DNA from: Pseudeuparius sepicola
Taxonomy: Eukaryota; Arthropoda; Insecta; Coleoptera; Anthribidae
Direction of reading: 5' to 3'
Length of the DNA: 64,000 nucleotides
Assembly: GCA_963920635.1 (NCBI GenBank)
Contig: OY987301.1
Span: forward strand, 54,318,560-54,382,559
The notes below the pieces were generated by a model that was not told the origin of the DNA, did not search any database, and saw only the letters and a list, made by a program, of their open reading frames with translations. Below, piece after piece: positions 21,905-32,839 of this stretch; the first letter of the stretch is position 1, and every line of letters begins with the position of its first letter. Made by a program: the position numbers and the translations under genes.

Positions 21905-22480
21905 CCGATGTGGTTCAGTGGGTCAACAGCTCTGCCGTGTGGCGAAAACGTGTGCTTTTACATACCGAGACGCAACCGCTAGAAAATTGTATTTTGCAAC
22001 GAAGCAAAAATTCATGTCCTGAAACCTACAATCTAGAAAAAATGTTTCTAATGAAATATATTCCGAGAACGAAGCTAAATGCCTTTATCAAATAAAAACA
22101 GCAGCCAACTTAATTGTCATGTGACCTTGAAAACGTCATCTGTAATTTTTTTATAAACATTTCATTATCCCCTTGATATGCTACGACTTTTATTTGAAAC
22201 ATTTTTTGTAGAGTCCTTAGTTTCCAAGATATTCAACTTTCAAGCACATGAAGTCATTACGAGACCAGTTCGATTTCCCAGATTGAAGTAGCTTTCGTTA
22301 TTTTTTTTATTATTATGTTCAGGAGAGGTCACTAGTTTGTTGTAGATTATCACACGTTAGGTAATGGTTCACATTGAAATGGCAGGCAATTTTTAAATGA
22401 TTTTATTTGATGTAATATTTTAAAATATAATATGTTATACTGTAATAAGTAGTATATTATAAGCCTAAATTTTCTTGAAA
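21905..22480. other. Unassigned AT-rich DNA
   Basis: No gene or repeat border was recognised. A 61-codon frame at 21910-22095 lacks recognisable motifs. Confidence 0.4.
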
Positions 22481-22485
22481 AATAC

Positions 22486-22968
22486 GTGCACGTTCTTCTA
22501 CTTTCTACTCCCTCTATAGACAGACGGCGCAACGGCAACTTTTCTGCCTGGCAGAAGACCCGTAATGCGGCCTTGCTAAGACCAGGCACGTCTCTATCTT
22601 CTAAATCAGTATTGCCCTCGTCGTACCATTCAGAAGACCAGTGCTGGACGCCTTCTCCTGGAAGTTGACTGATTGTTTTTTTGGTTTCTTCTGCTTGACA
22701 TAAGTTGCCTTGCCATTGATTATTGCTTTGTTCTGTTGCAAGTTGATGTCCTAGCTGTTCCGCGGGTTGCTGCTACGTGTCTTGTGGTACTTCGGAAGTT
22801 TGAACTTCTACGAAGATTTGCCATGGTACATTGTGCCACGTCACCTGAGCTATTTATTTGTTGGGCCTAGCATCCCAACCTTCAACTAGTGGACAACCGG
22901 CGCCTTGCCAGAAACGTGTTCACGCTTCTTCAGTCAACAACAGGCCGTCGCTGACCATCAAAAAGCAA
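22486..22968 (+). other. Possible first exon region of a split gene
   Basis: The composition is richer in GC than its surroundings. It ends AAAGCAA|GTAAGT, a near-perfect splice donor at 22969. Close to the end is CTTCAACTAGTGG...CTTGCC, repeated in the next exon-like unit (23117-23152). No continuous frame spans the region, so the exon limits and frame are uncertain. Confidence 0.3.
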
Positions 22969-23034
22969 GTAAGTAATATTTTCAAAATGTGCTAAAAAGT
23001 CGGTTGAAAAAATTTTAAAGTCGCGTATTTTCAG

Positions 23035-23184
23035 TCCACTACTTGCCCACCCCTTGATATACCATCAATAAGTCAGGAGGGTTTGTCAGTCTTGCCGCCG
23101 ATCACTACAGATCAATCCTCAACTAGTGGTCCCCGATCTGCATCTTGCCGGATACCAATCATCCATGTGCAAATAAGAATACCA
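23035..23184 (+). other. Exon-like unit 2 (duplicated)
   Basis: It follows 'tattttcag' and begins TCCACTACTTGCCCA. It is 150 bp long, so skipping it would keep phase. Its end reads ACCA|GTAAAT, a weaker donor. The open frame begins STTCPPLDIPS and ends IIHVQIRIP. The start matches unit 3 (TCCACTGCTTGTCCA), so the two look like duplicated exons. Host gene or transposon cannot be told apart. Confidence 0.35.
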
Positions 23185-23288
23185 GTAAATGTTTTATCAA
23201 AACGGATGTGCTAAAACTCCGTATGAACGATGAAAATATTTTAAATGTAAAAATTCTTCGCTCATTGCCCACTCAATTTTTTTTTCAG

Positions 23289-23685
23289 TCCACTGCTTGT
23301 CCATCCCTACCGTCAAGTCAAGACGATTTGTTGGGACCACCGGTGACCTCATGTGGCTCATCCTACCGCTACGGTATGGGTGCGGCCACAAAAAACTGAA
23401 ATTCCAAGACAATGACGCCTTCAACGTAATCAGTTTCCCAACCCAGGAAGCGAGAATGAATTTGAGGAACTCGCTGGCATGTCATCATTTGCGAAAGGGG
23501 TGAGGTTGGAACTAAAGCGTAAGCAAAAAGCCAAAAAAAAAGAAACTGCAAATCGCACTGGAGAGGCAAGCAAGCGGGACATGGAGCGATTAAAAAAGCA
23601 GCGGCAAAAGGGTGTAAGAGAAACAGATCAATTAAGAAAAGATTTAGGACTCGGTTATAGATTATTAAAAATATTTAATATCTAA
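23289..23685 (+). other. Exon-like unit 3 and Lys/Arg-rich terminal segment
   Basis: It follows 'ttttttttcag' and begins TCCACTGCTTGTCCATCCC, encoding STACPSLPSSQDDLLGPPVT. A separate open frame at 23479-23685 encodes a highly basic C-terminus (LELKRKQKAKKKE, then MERLKKQRQKG) that would suit a nuclear protein, ending at TAA. Whether the two frames join through a further splice is not clear. No family was recognised. Confidence 0.35.
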
Positions 23686-23689
23686 AAGG

Positions 23690-24480
23690 TAATCATTAGC
23701 AAACCTAACACCCTTTAGTTTCTGCTTTTAATTTTCTTTATCAAATTTTAAGTTTGGTTTTAAATTAACTACATGTTTCTTATATATTATGTTTTGTGAC
23801 CTTTGACATTTATTTTTAACATAATTATATATTTCTTACTATTTTCGTACACAATTGCCCCGTGTCCTCGAGTCAGGAGGACACGTCAAGAACAATGATT
23901 TGTTCCTGCTTTTTTAAACTTTTTTATCCTGTTTTGTATAAGTTTATTATCCGGTTTAAGTTTTTTAACATAATTACATAAGTATTGTTTTACTATAATA
24001 ATATGTTGTCATTTCATTTCATACGTACCGTTATAAGTGCATGGATCCTAGTAAAAAAGATATAAATTCGTAAGTATAATTTTCTAACTTATTTTTCTCC
24101 CGGTTCACCGTTGCTCGTGTGCATTGAAGGTCAAGCTACATCAATTGTTTTTGTTCTCTGTGTGCTGTGAATAAGCAGTTTTTACACGCAGCATCCCTCA
24201 ACTTTTTCCAAATATTCTCATATTATGTTATTAAATCCGTACGGGTTCAAAACACAAATCCTCCAAAAATACACACCTTATAGGAGTCACCTTATACATT
24301 TTCAAACACATAATACAGTCCCTTTAAACTTTTTTTATTAAAGAATCAATTATTACATAAGTTAATGTTCTTTATTTTCTTATTAACTTCATAAATTGTG
24401 ATTTCGTGCTTTAAGGTTTCTAAATTTTTTAAATATTGCTCCAGTTTTCTTCTGTAATACAACTTCTCCATCGTTCGAAC
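23690..24480. other. Unassigned AT-rich DNA
   Basis: Very AT-rich with no coding region recognised. Around 23860-23900 'gtcctcgagtcaggaggac' forms a short hairpin-like inverted repeat. Confidence 0.4.
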
Positions 24481-24482
24481 AT

Positions 24483-24662
24483 TCAAAGTTTTAGAACAAA
24501 TTCGATATTTGTAGTCCTGCCGACTGGCCCAAGACTCTTCAGGTAATACCTCCTTCCATTGCCGATGTCCTTGTTCATGCCCTCGATCCTCTGGGGGGTA
24601 AACTGTACGGTGTAGCGTTGCGGTAACACCGTTTTAAATTCGTAGCACTCTACGAAGAACAA
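24483..24662 (-). CDS. Short unrecognised open frame, possibly the end of a mobile-element gene
   Basis: After an upstream TAA the minus strand stays open for about 58 codons, with wording that looks coding: FVECYEFKTVLPQRYTVQF, then NKDIGNGRRYYLKSLGP and a final TTNIEFVLKL before TGA at 24483-24485. The only ATG is internal. It may be the C-terminus of a larger protein whose front part is gone. No family assigned. Confidence 0.3.
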   Translation of the reverse strand: MFFVECYEFKTVLPQRYTVQFTPQRIEGMNKDIGNGRRYYLKSLGPVGRTTNIEFVLKL

Positions 24663-25394
24663 AGTTTAGTGGTGAAGAAGTGCCACAGGGTCCAGTTGAA
24701 ATAAAGATTTTTCACAATACAGACATACTCTTAGGTGTCATCGGCAACAGCGCCGCAGTAGAGTAAATAATAATATGGCTTGCGTACTACTTTATAATAG
24801 GGTAAAGAAGTAGGGGGACAATGTTGGCGTTTTCATATTTAGTAAACAAATCTGTCTATTGTTTTCATATCTTCGTATAAAACTATATATGGTTGGAATA
24901 GGCAGAACAACATGAACTTAAAAACCCGAAAATATACAGGGTGTCTAAAAAATCTGACCAAGTGATGCTCACTTCTGGTTTAACCAGAAGTCAGAAATGA
25001 GAACTGACAACGTTTTACTACTTCCCGAATACTCATTAGTAATATTCCGTGTTAAAATTTAACTTCACAATTTTTTGAATAAGGGCGTTTTTTGAAATAA
25101 CTTTTTAACAAAAACCTGTAAATTATGTCTGATATCATATTCGAATTCCTTGGAAAATTCTGCAAAAGTTATTTTTTAAACCACCAATTTGTCTTTAAAA
25201 TTACCGGGAAAACGAGTTTGTCACGTTAACTGGGATACCATGTACAAGAATATACGGGGTGGTAAGGTTACATGGATCACCCTAATACCCTATTTATTTT
25301 TGGAGAACAAGCTGTAGTGTTTCTATTATTAGTGTAGTGCTCGAGACTATTGCAATGTATTTTTTCGAAAAGCAATAATGAACATCGAGTAATA
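24663..25394. other. Unassigned DNA with 'acagggtgt' element ends
   Basis: At 24937 'tacagggtgtctaaaaaatctgacc' looks like the end of a small DNA element, and a possible partner ('ggatcacccta') is near 25276. No clear inverted repeat beyond a few bases supports this. No coding region. Confidence 0.35.
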
Positions 25395-25700
25395 GAAATA
25401 GGTAGGTGCTACTACTGTTATAACTTATACAAATCCATAAAATCTCTATTTTTGGAGATATTAGCCTGAATTTGTTTTTGTTCGAAAGGCCTTCAAACTC
25501 GTTTCTATTCAATTTCTTGCCGTTGTAAAAATGCAGACTCAAGGCCGGCTAGGATTTTGTTATAGCCCCGAATTTTATTAAATTTTAGCGATGTTTTTAT
25601 TTAAGATATGACACCATAGCGTTAATCAAGACACCCCAAAACCCCTTTATACCAATAGGAACAAAACATGTACAGGAAGTTCCATTTTACAGGCTCAAGG
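25395..25700. mobile_element. Foldback-family fragment
   Basis: Shares 'acaaatccataaaatctc', 'gaaaggccttcaaa' and, further on, 'cgatgtttttatttaa' and 'agcgttaatca' in order with copies at 53.1 and 54.5 kb. Only the left half is present and it ends at 'caggaagttccattttacag'. Confidence 0.6.
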
Positions 25701-25999
25701 TTTTTTTTATTTAAAAAGCTACATCTTTGCTACTAAATGATCCATTGTTTTTCTGAAAATGCATCCCATATTAGTGAATTAGATAAATGAACCCCTCTGT
25801 AGGTATGTTTACTTTATTAGTAAAGAAATTGTGTCATCTTGCCTGAGGTAGCAGCATAATAGTTAAGTTTTGGGGAAAATAATAATAATCTTTGTCGGTA
25901 GAAATATTTTTAAAGTTAAGGTACCTATGTACTTTAGAAATAGTACATAAAATAATTCGTTTTTTGTTTGTCAAATACGTATCCGTTGTTATATTTCAG

Positions 26000-26382
26000 G
26001 AAATTTGCCAAAGCGGGAATGGGCTAATCAAGGCCACAACTTTGATCGAATTGAAATTGCCTCAGATGTTCCGGTCAAGTCTGTTCCTCTCCAAGACGTC
26101 GGAGAGAGATGGCCTGTTCCAGGCGTGGACCCATATGGGGGAATCGTTATTGAAAGAACAGCAGGAAACGAAAATCCCGCATTCGTTGGTCGACCAGTGC
26201 AGTTAACGTAAACATCCGTGAAATTGGTCTACTCTCTGGTAACGATAACCCGGAAAATATGGAAGACATTGTTATGAAACCGTCTGCTGTTCCCAATATA
26301 TTCGATGACGCAGATGCCCAAAGGCAGGGAATAGCAATAATTCGGGTCGCCGACGAAGTGCCAGTGGTCTTTCACGAACCTG
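26000..26382 (+). pseudogene. Exon-like segment, one frameshift, product unknown
   Basis: The segment follows 'gttatatttcag' and ends CCTG|GTAAGAG, good acceptor and donor matches. One frame reads LPKREWANQGHNFDRIEI, then WPVPGVDPYGG and ENPAFVGRPVQL before TAA at about 26209. Reading in the adjacent frame then continues VNIREIGLLSGNDN to VVFHEP at the donor. A single-base shift near 26205 therefore breaks one long exon. Balanced amino-acid composition supports real coding origin. I do not recognise the family; a decayed host exon or a spliced mobile-element gene are both possible. Confidence 0.4.
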
Positions 26383-26659
26383 GTAAGAGTTTTTTTATGA
26401 GTTCCTTTCAACGACATTTTTAAGGCCTTTAACCAACGAAGATTCAAACTTTTATTTTAGCGACTTGTGTGTTAGAAACAAAGAAACAAAAGCTATAAGC
26501 TGTTTACTTATCAAAAAATTGTTATGTAACCTATAAAAAAAAGTCCACTTGGTACAAAGTTAGTTTTAACCTTGCGCTTGGTATTACTTTTGGCAATTTG
26601 TAACAATTAGGTGTTACTCAAAAATATATAGAGAGAGCGAGATGCGGAGAGCAAGTTTT

Positions 26660-26712
26660 TCTTTTGGAACTAGTTCCAAAAGATCGCCTCATAACTAGTT
26701 ATGAGGCGATCA
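26660..26712. repeat. Two adjacent perfect palindromes sharing ACTAGT
   Basis: CTTTTGGAACTAGTTCCAAAAG is followed at once by a 30 bp perfect palindrome GATCGCCTCATAACT...ATGAGGCGATC, both centred on ACTAGT. The right LTR (about 37540-37565) has only the left half of the first joined to the right half of the second at a single ACTAGT. Confidence 0.85.
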
Positions 26713-26854
26713 AATAAAACACAATATTCTAAAAACAAGTTTTATTACAATTGGAAGTAACTTGCATTAAATTGCCTTACAATTTGAAAATAATTTTGAA
26801 AGCTTTAACAGAAGTAAATTTGAAATTTAAACCGAAGTAATATGAAAGTTGAGA

Positions 26855-27168
26855 TTAAGGTCGCCGACAGCGAAAGTGACGTTAGATTTCGTATTTTTTT
26901 TAAGTTGTATAGCATAAAATCTAATAAGATTTTACCTGGCAAAAATTTAGTACAAACATCTCTGCCTTCATTTTAATCATAAGATATCAAAATCATATGC
27001 ACTGTAATTATTATTTTTCCCAAGGTTTTCATAACCTATAAAACAAAACACTGCTTTTAAGATCTTATGATAATTTTTGGCAGGTAAAATGTTATTAGAT
27101 TTTATGCTATACAACTTAAAAAAATACTAAATCTAACGTCACTTTCGCTGTCAGCAACCCCCTCTTAA
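26855..27168. mobile_element. Palindromic TTAA MITE, copy 2, inserted in the LTR
   Basis: A 306 bp element (26859-27164) is flanked by TTAA. The right end matches copy 1 (AACCCCCTC before TTAA). The left end is altered: GGTCGCCGAC stands where copy 1 has GAGGGGGTTGCCGAC. The right LTR carries the uninterrupted site GAGATTAAGCTATCG with one TTAA at 37709-37712, which proves insertion with TTAA duplication. Confidence 0.92.
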
Positions 27169-27829
27169 GCTATCGCCTTAAGTTACACACCGACTGAGAT
27201 TTTCACTGCGGCTCGATTTTGTCCTTTCGACTTGGGTAAAAGTAATAGAGTTCGACACAATACCTCAACTCCACATTTATATAAGTCCGTGCCCAATGTG
27301 CGAGAACCAAACCAGACCACTTATGGCTGCAATGCTGCAGTGCCGACTAGCTGGGACGTGGGTCTTTGTGGTGGCTGGTGGATCTGTCGCTTAGCTGAAC
27401 GTGACCAAACCAGAGCTCGTGATGTAGTAGGAGGTGATGTGGTGTAACCGCTTCGCTGTATCTGTGAAGTCGAAAACCAAGCAGTACCCAATCTAAGTCG
27501 AGAGAAAAATTTGAACAACTAATAGGCGATGCTGTTTATATTTACTTATAATTTTAACTTGTATAGCTAGTAAAACTGTCCTAATTACAACAATGAGTAT
27601 GACTAATATATTAATGAGATATTTATAATTATTAAAAAAAAACACTGTGCACAGAGATAGCGAAAATAATGCAAAATATTTACTTGTAAAAATATTATAT
27701 AAAATTTGACTTGATATTTGATATTTAAAAGAAATCTGAACCTCAGACTAGGACAAGAGAATGATTTTTTTGTTTTCGATTAAAAGTTATATTAATACAC
27801 ACTTATATGTTATCTGGGTAAGTAAAACA

Positions 27830-30800
27830 AATTTAGTTCGATAAAAGAGAAAATTCAATGATATAATAATAATAATAGCAAAAAACTGAGGTGACTCTGC
27901 GTTACGTTCCTTCGGGATCAGACCTAGAGAGGTATGGTTGAAAATTAATAAGGTTCAAAATTATTTAGATACGGTAATATAGCCAAGTGCAAAACCCAAG
28001 CCGAAATCCAGAGGACAGCTCGAGGTCGTAGAACCTAAGTGAGTAGATATCTCGAGAAAACGGTACAAGAAATACGACAAGAAAAGATAAATGAGATAAA
28101 ATCTACTCACCAGGGCTTCCACGAACTTTCACGGCGCTCGAGCCCCCTGTGGACCTCTCCTGTGTTGGCTGAATTGCAGCTGAACTCCTGGTTGGCACAC
28201 GTGGTTGACTACACGCCAGAAAACCAGTGCTCCAGTAGATAAGTTCACATTAAATTGAAAGATAACAAATATTAATTAATGAATAGTAAAATTTCAACGA
28301 TACACTCTTGATCACACCGCCAAATTAGGGTTGAAAAATCGAAAAAGTGGCCAAGCCAAAAACATGATGCGAGCACTTCAAGAACGCAACGAAAAGCCTC
28401 TTCGGAACAAGAATTTATCAGAACCTTTTGTGGCACGATATCCGGTTTCGAGATTATGGAATGTTCTATCGAATTCTATAGACAACCCGCAAAAATGCTC
28501 AATAAAAAGGCACTATAAAAAAATTAACATTTTGAATCAATTTCCGTTTGTGTTTGTGATTCGTACCACAAAAAGGTTAGGTGTTAGGTAGATGAACGAC
28601 AAAATCGACACTTGACCGGGGAATCGACTGTAATCACAAATCACTTTAGTCAGATAATTTTGATATGATCGGAATAATATCAGGTATTTATTGCCAAAAG
28701 AAAGCACAACAAATTAAAAGGTATTTTACTATAACAAGCAATCTAAGGGAATTATTTAGTTACATACCTGAACTTTGGAATCTGGCTCGCTGACCAATAT
28801 TCACACAACCACAAAATACAAATCCCTGTCAGAAGAAGAAGAGTTTAATCATATGCGCGATAGGCGTAGCATTATCTTTCGGTTACAGGGGTGGTTCAAT
28901 AATGAATTGATAAATTTAATGAAATTAAAACGCTGTAACGGAATGAGACAAAATTTCCGTTACACACCATTACCACCCGAGAAAGAAAAATGTGAAACGT
29001 CAGTGAAACATTTTTCTTGCTCTGCTTCTTACTGTATTCTGCTTATGAAATTTGACTAAAACGGTAGGATAGGGTTGTGCCAAGTTGGTGAGAGAACAAA
29101 ATGAAACTTAACCGTAGGTCGTATGTAGTATGTGCACTTCGTGGCCTGCGCGAAAAGTGGTACTTAACTGCAGGTCACATACTAGATACGCACTCCAGAG
29201 CCTACGCGAGAAGTTGAAAGAAAAGCGATAAAAAGCTAGTTCAGTATTTACGGTAAAAATAAAAATTGGTCAAATAGTCAATTTTTAAATTCAAGTACGA
29301 CAGAGATATTCACAAATAATCTGAAAGGTATTGAAAATTTGTAAGTTAAGAAAAGCAAAAGAAAAATTGTGCGCCAGCATACAAAAGTGCATGCAATTTA
29401 ACTTACCAAGAGAACATGATTTTGGTTAAAACCCGATAATAAAAAAACCCAAAACCCAAACTACAAACTAAATGGAGGGGGGGAAGAATGAGAAAAAAAA
29501 CCTCCAGAAGCATGGAAGTCACATGACAGTCTGAAACGCACCTGTTAAGAGCTACAGATCACCTAGTGCTGAACACAAATGAGTTCCGACGTCGCAGATA
29601 AACAAGCATGCACCATCCCAACACCCAAGGATACAACAGATCCTGACAAACACCTCCCAGAATAATCACACGATCATTCCATGGGCCGTTAGAACAGAAG
29701 AGATACTGCAGTTTGACCAAAGCTACAGTACCCGCCACCTATACAGGTAGGCTCACCGGTTAGCCAACTGGAAAATCACCTGAATTAGCGGAAAAGAAAC
29801 AAACAAGAAGAAAACCGGATAATATAACCTATTGCAAAAATATAAGAGAAAAAAAATGATCACCATAACTAGTTCAACTCTGAGTCCTATGATTTAACAT
29901 TGTCAAAATTAACCAATTCAAGGTAAAAGTTACAAACTAGAATAAAATTTTCTACTTCAAAAAAAAAGATGAAAAAATTTAAGAAACATTTTGAAATATA
30001 CAGGATAACATATGAATGTGAATAACCGTAGGTCAGACCTAAATAACTGCATTTCATAAGCCTACGCGAGATTCGTTAGGTTACTTATTTCGGACACTCT
30101 AGAGTCTAGGTGCTATCTGAACCGAATTAAAATATTCTCTGTATATTCCAACAAGATAATTTGTTATTTTGACAACGTTAACCGAAAAAATTTAACCTAT
30201 AAAAGGTACAACTAATTATTATACCGAAAAATCTACTAATAACCTAGGAACTCAGAGAGACTCATGTGTGAGAAAAAAAAATATGAAGAGAAGTACTATA
30301 TACTACGATAACCAAAAATTGTATGCAAGAGGGTTTCATCCTGTCACATACGTCAGTTGTGAAGAGAGTGGGTCTGGATCCACGAAGAAATGGAACTCCA
30401 GAAGGGATTTTACGAACACTATGAAAATTAAACTGAGACTTATTGTTTCCGTTTTATCAGATTTTAAGGATGTGAATAAAAGGGTAAAAGGAAGTTATAA
30501 TCCCACTAACCTGAAGGAATTCCTTGTCTGGGCTACGGCCGATCACCCGGAGGCTCGTGTGCTCTATTATCATCTCCCAAAGATACAAAGATCAATCAAG
30601 GAACCGTTCAGATTAGCTTCGAAATCAAAGATAAAAACTAAAAAAGATATGGAATAAAAGGATAATCTGCGCCAACTTTGCAAAAGCCTCAGGAAAAGAA
30701 AAAAAATAAATCACAAGCTATAATTGACTAATATTTAACTTTAAGTTAAAAATCGAAAAATTTACTGATATTAAAATTCAACGGTAACAAATTATTGACC

Positions 30801-31793
30801 AAAAAATTATTATTTGCGATACAACCCGAATGGTAATCTGACAAGAGATCAAGCTATTGACCAAACATCTCTACAATATTTTTAACAAAACCTGATAGCA
30901 AAATTTACAGACCCAACAAGATACAAATATCTAATACAAAAACCCAAAGATACTAAGATAAAAACAAAGATAATACGATAATTTTGTATTAGATAACCAA
31001 AAAACAAAACGTTATGTCTGCAAAATTACTAGATATTCAATATATGGTACACACCAAAACAGTAAAAATTATACTAAAGATAGAAGGTAAAAATACAATA
31101 TCTTAGTTGCTTGAGATGCGTAATCAAAGCTTGAACTAAAAATATAGCTTGGTTTTGTTAGACTAGATGTTCGACTAACCTCACTCGATAGACAATTGGC
31201 TAAAGTTCGTCTGCCAAAAATCTAGAGCGGAAAAAATTATAGAACCCACCACAGCCCTTGATGGCGTAATCTGAATACATGAAAAGTCCAGCATTACGTC
31301 ACCACAAAAAAAACAAGTTTGAACGCAAATATAACGAGAGAGATACAAGAGAGATACGAAATGAGATAACCGAGAGTATAACCAGACAACCAAAATGCAA
31401 CCAAGTCAGTTGTACATTCTGTGTGCCAAAAAAAATTATGTTCAATTTATCATTTAGAGATGCCAAACAGGCCTTGATCATACGATCATAAATCTAAATT
31501 GAACAAAGATAGCTACAGAAGTTATTTTTTAGTTCTAGTTGCCAACATCTTGTGCGATAAGATACGATAAAATTCACTGGTCATGTTTTTCCCAGCATTA
31601 AGATAAGATGCATCAAGATAAGATAAAGATAAAATAAAGATAACTAGTCATGTTTCCCTAGCATTAAGATACGATATATACAGACTGGTAAAGTTTTCCC
31701 CATTCTGTTGATAAGATACGATAAAGATAAAAAGATAATTGGCAACTTGTACAAGAGATAATAAATTAGACTTAGTTAGCAAAGGGAAAGAAA
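27830..31793 (-). other. Long non-coding 3' region of the gypsy element
   Basis: No envelope or other gene was recognised in about 4 kb. The longest frame (30268-30657 plus, 129 codons) runs against the element and has no known motif. Segments with 'accgtaggtc' and 'gcctacgcgag' recur at about 29110-29220 (twice) and 30027-30073. The part at 30900-31765 is dense in GATAAG/AGATAA motifs. The A-rich composition differs from gag and integrase. Confidence 0.5.
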
Positions 31794-32839
31794 CTAAGGT
31801 TCGGAACATTGGTCATCGTTTTCTGATTCATCATCCAGCGAATTATTGGAATCCTCATCAGAATGATCATTCAAAGAACAGTCAGCTTTCAAATCTTTGA
31901 TATGGAAATTTCCAAGCTTATTACCTTGTCTATCTTTGAGCCGGTAAACCAGTGGAGATAATACTTTATCAACAACACAAGGGATGTCTTTTGGGCTTAA
32001 CTTTACCGAAAAATCATTTGGAGCACTTGAAAGACTGAAATTACGGCGCCATACTAGGTCTCCTACATGAAACTGTAACGGACGTTTTCTTAAATTGTAA
32101 TAATTAGCATTTCGATGGTAAGCTTGCTTGAGTTTCTTTCGTCTTGATACAATTTGGGCAACTGCTGCAAATCGTCTACTAACTGATTTTTCTTAGAAAT
32201 TTCAGGAATGTTATTTTCCTTTTGAGAGATAAGACCATAGTAATCACCTGACACAGGTATATTACGCCCAAACATTAAGAAATAAGGTGAGTATTCAGTT
32301 ACCTCATGTTTTGAAAGTCTGATAACTTGTGCTATTTTGTGAATTTCTACATCCCAAGTTTTGTGATTTTCTTTAATATAAGAGCGCAAAGCAGTAACAA
32401 TTATTCTATTTATTCTCTCCGTATGATTCACTTGCGCATGATATCGGGCGTTAAAGAAGATTTTCTGAACCTTATACTCATCCATTAGTTGTTTGAAATC
32501 TTTGCTCGTAAACTGGCTGCCATTGTCACAACAGAAAATTTGAGGCACACCATAAACCAAAAATATCTGATTTTCAATAAACTTAGTAATAGATTTAGTG
32601 GTTGCTTTAGATAAAAGATGTATTAAAACGAATTTCGTGAACCAATCAACTACCACAAAAAGATACTGGTTGCCATTCTTTGACCTGGGATAAGGACCCA
32701 ATAAATCCGAAGAAATCATCTGGAAAGGGAAGTTGATTTTCCTATCAGAACCCATCAAACCTGCTCTGGGAACGTTAGGACTTTTGTTGGCTGCACAAAC
32801 ACTACAGTTTTTAACATACCTGATCACATCCTTTCCCAT
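31794..32839 (-). pseudogene. Gypsy integrase, N-terminus lost, one frameshift
   Basis: The frame starts at the point where the Penelope-like sequence ends. The remaining zinc-domain cysteines (NCSVCAANK) are followed by the catalytic core with SSDLLGPYPRSKNG (first Asp), FCCDNGSQFTS (second Asp) and VNHTERINRII (Glu). The HH half of the HHCC domain is missing. A frameshift near 32140 moves coding to the next frame, which continues with HVGDLVWRRNFSL and VYRLKDRQGN to an acidic C-terminus and TAG at 31794-31796. It belongs with the gag on the other side of the Penelope-like block. Confidence 0.88.

Larger units (their letters stand above)
26599..27829 (-). repeat. 3' LTR of the gypsy element, enlarged by insertions
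   Basis: It is about 450 bp longer than the right LTR. The difference is accounted for by the TTAA MITE with its target copy (310 bp), a segment at about 27424-27541 absent on the right, and about 28 bp around two palindromes at 26660-26712. Confidence 0.85.

Noticed and set aside
30268..30657. Envelope or accessory gene of the gypsy element
   Set aside because: The frame is on the strand opposite to gag and integrase and has no membrane segment or known motif.
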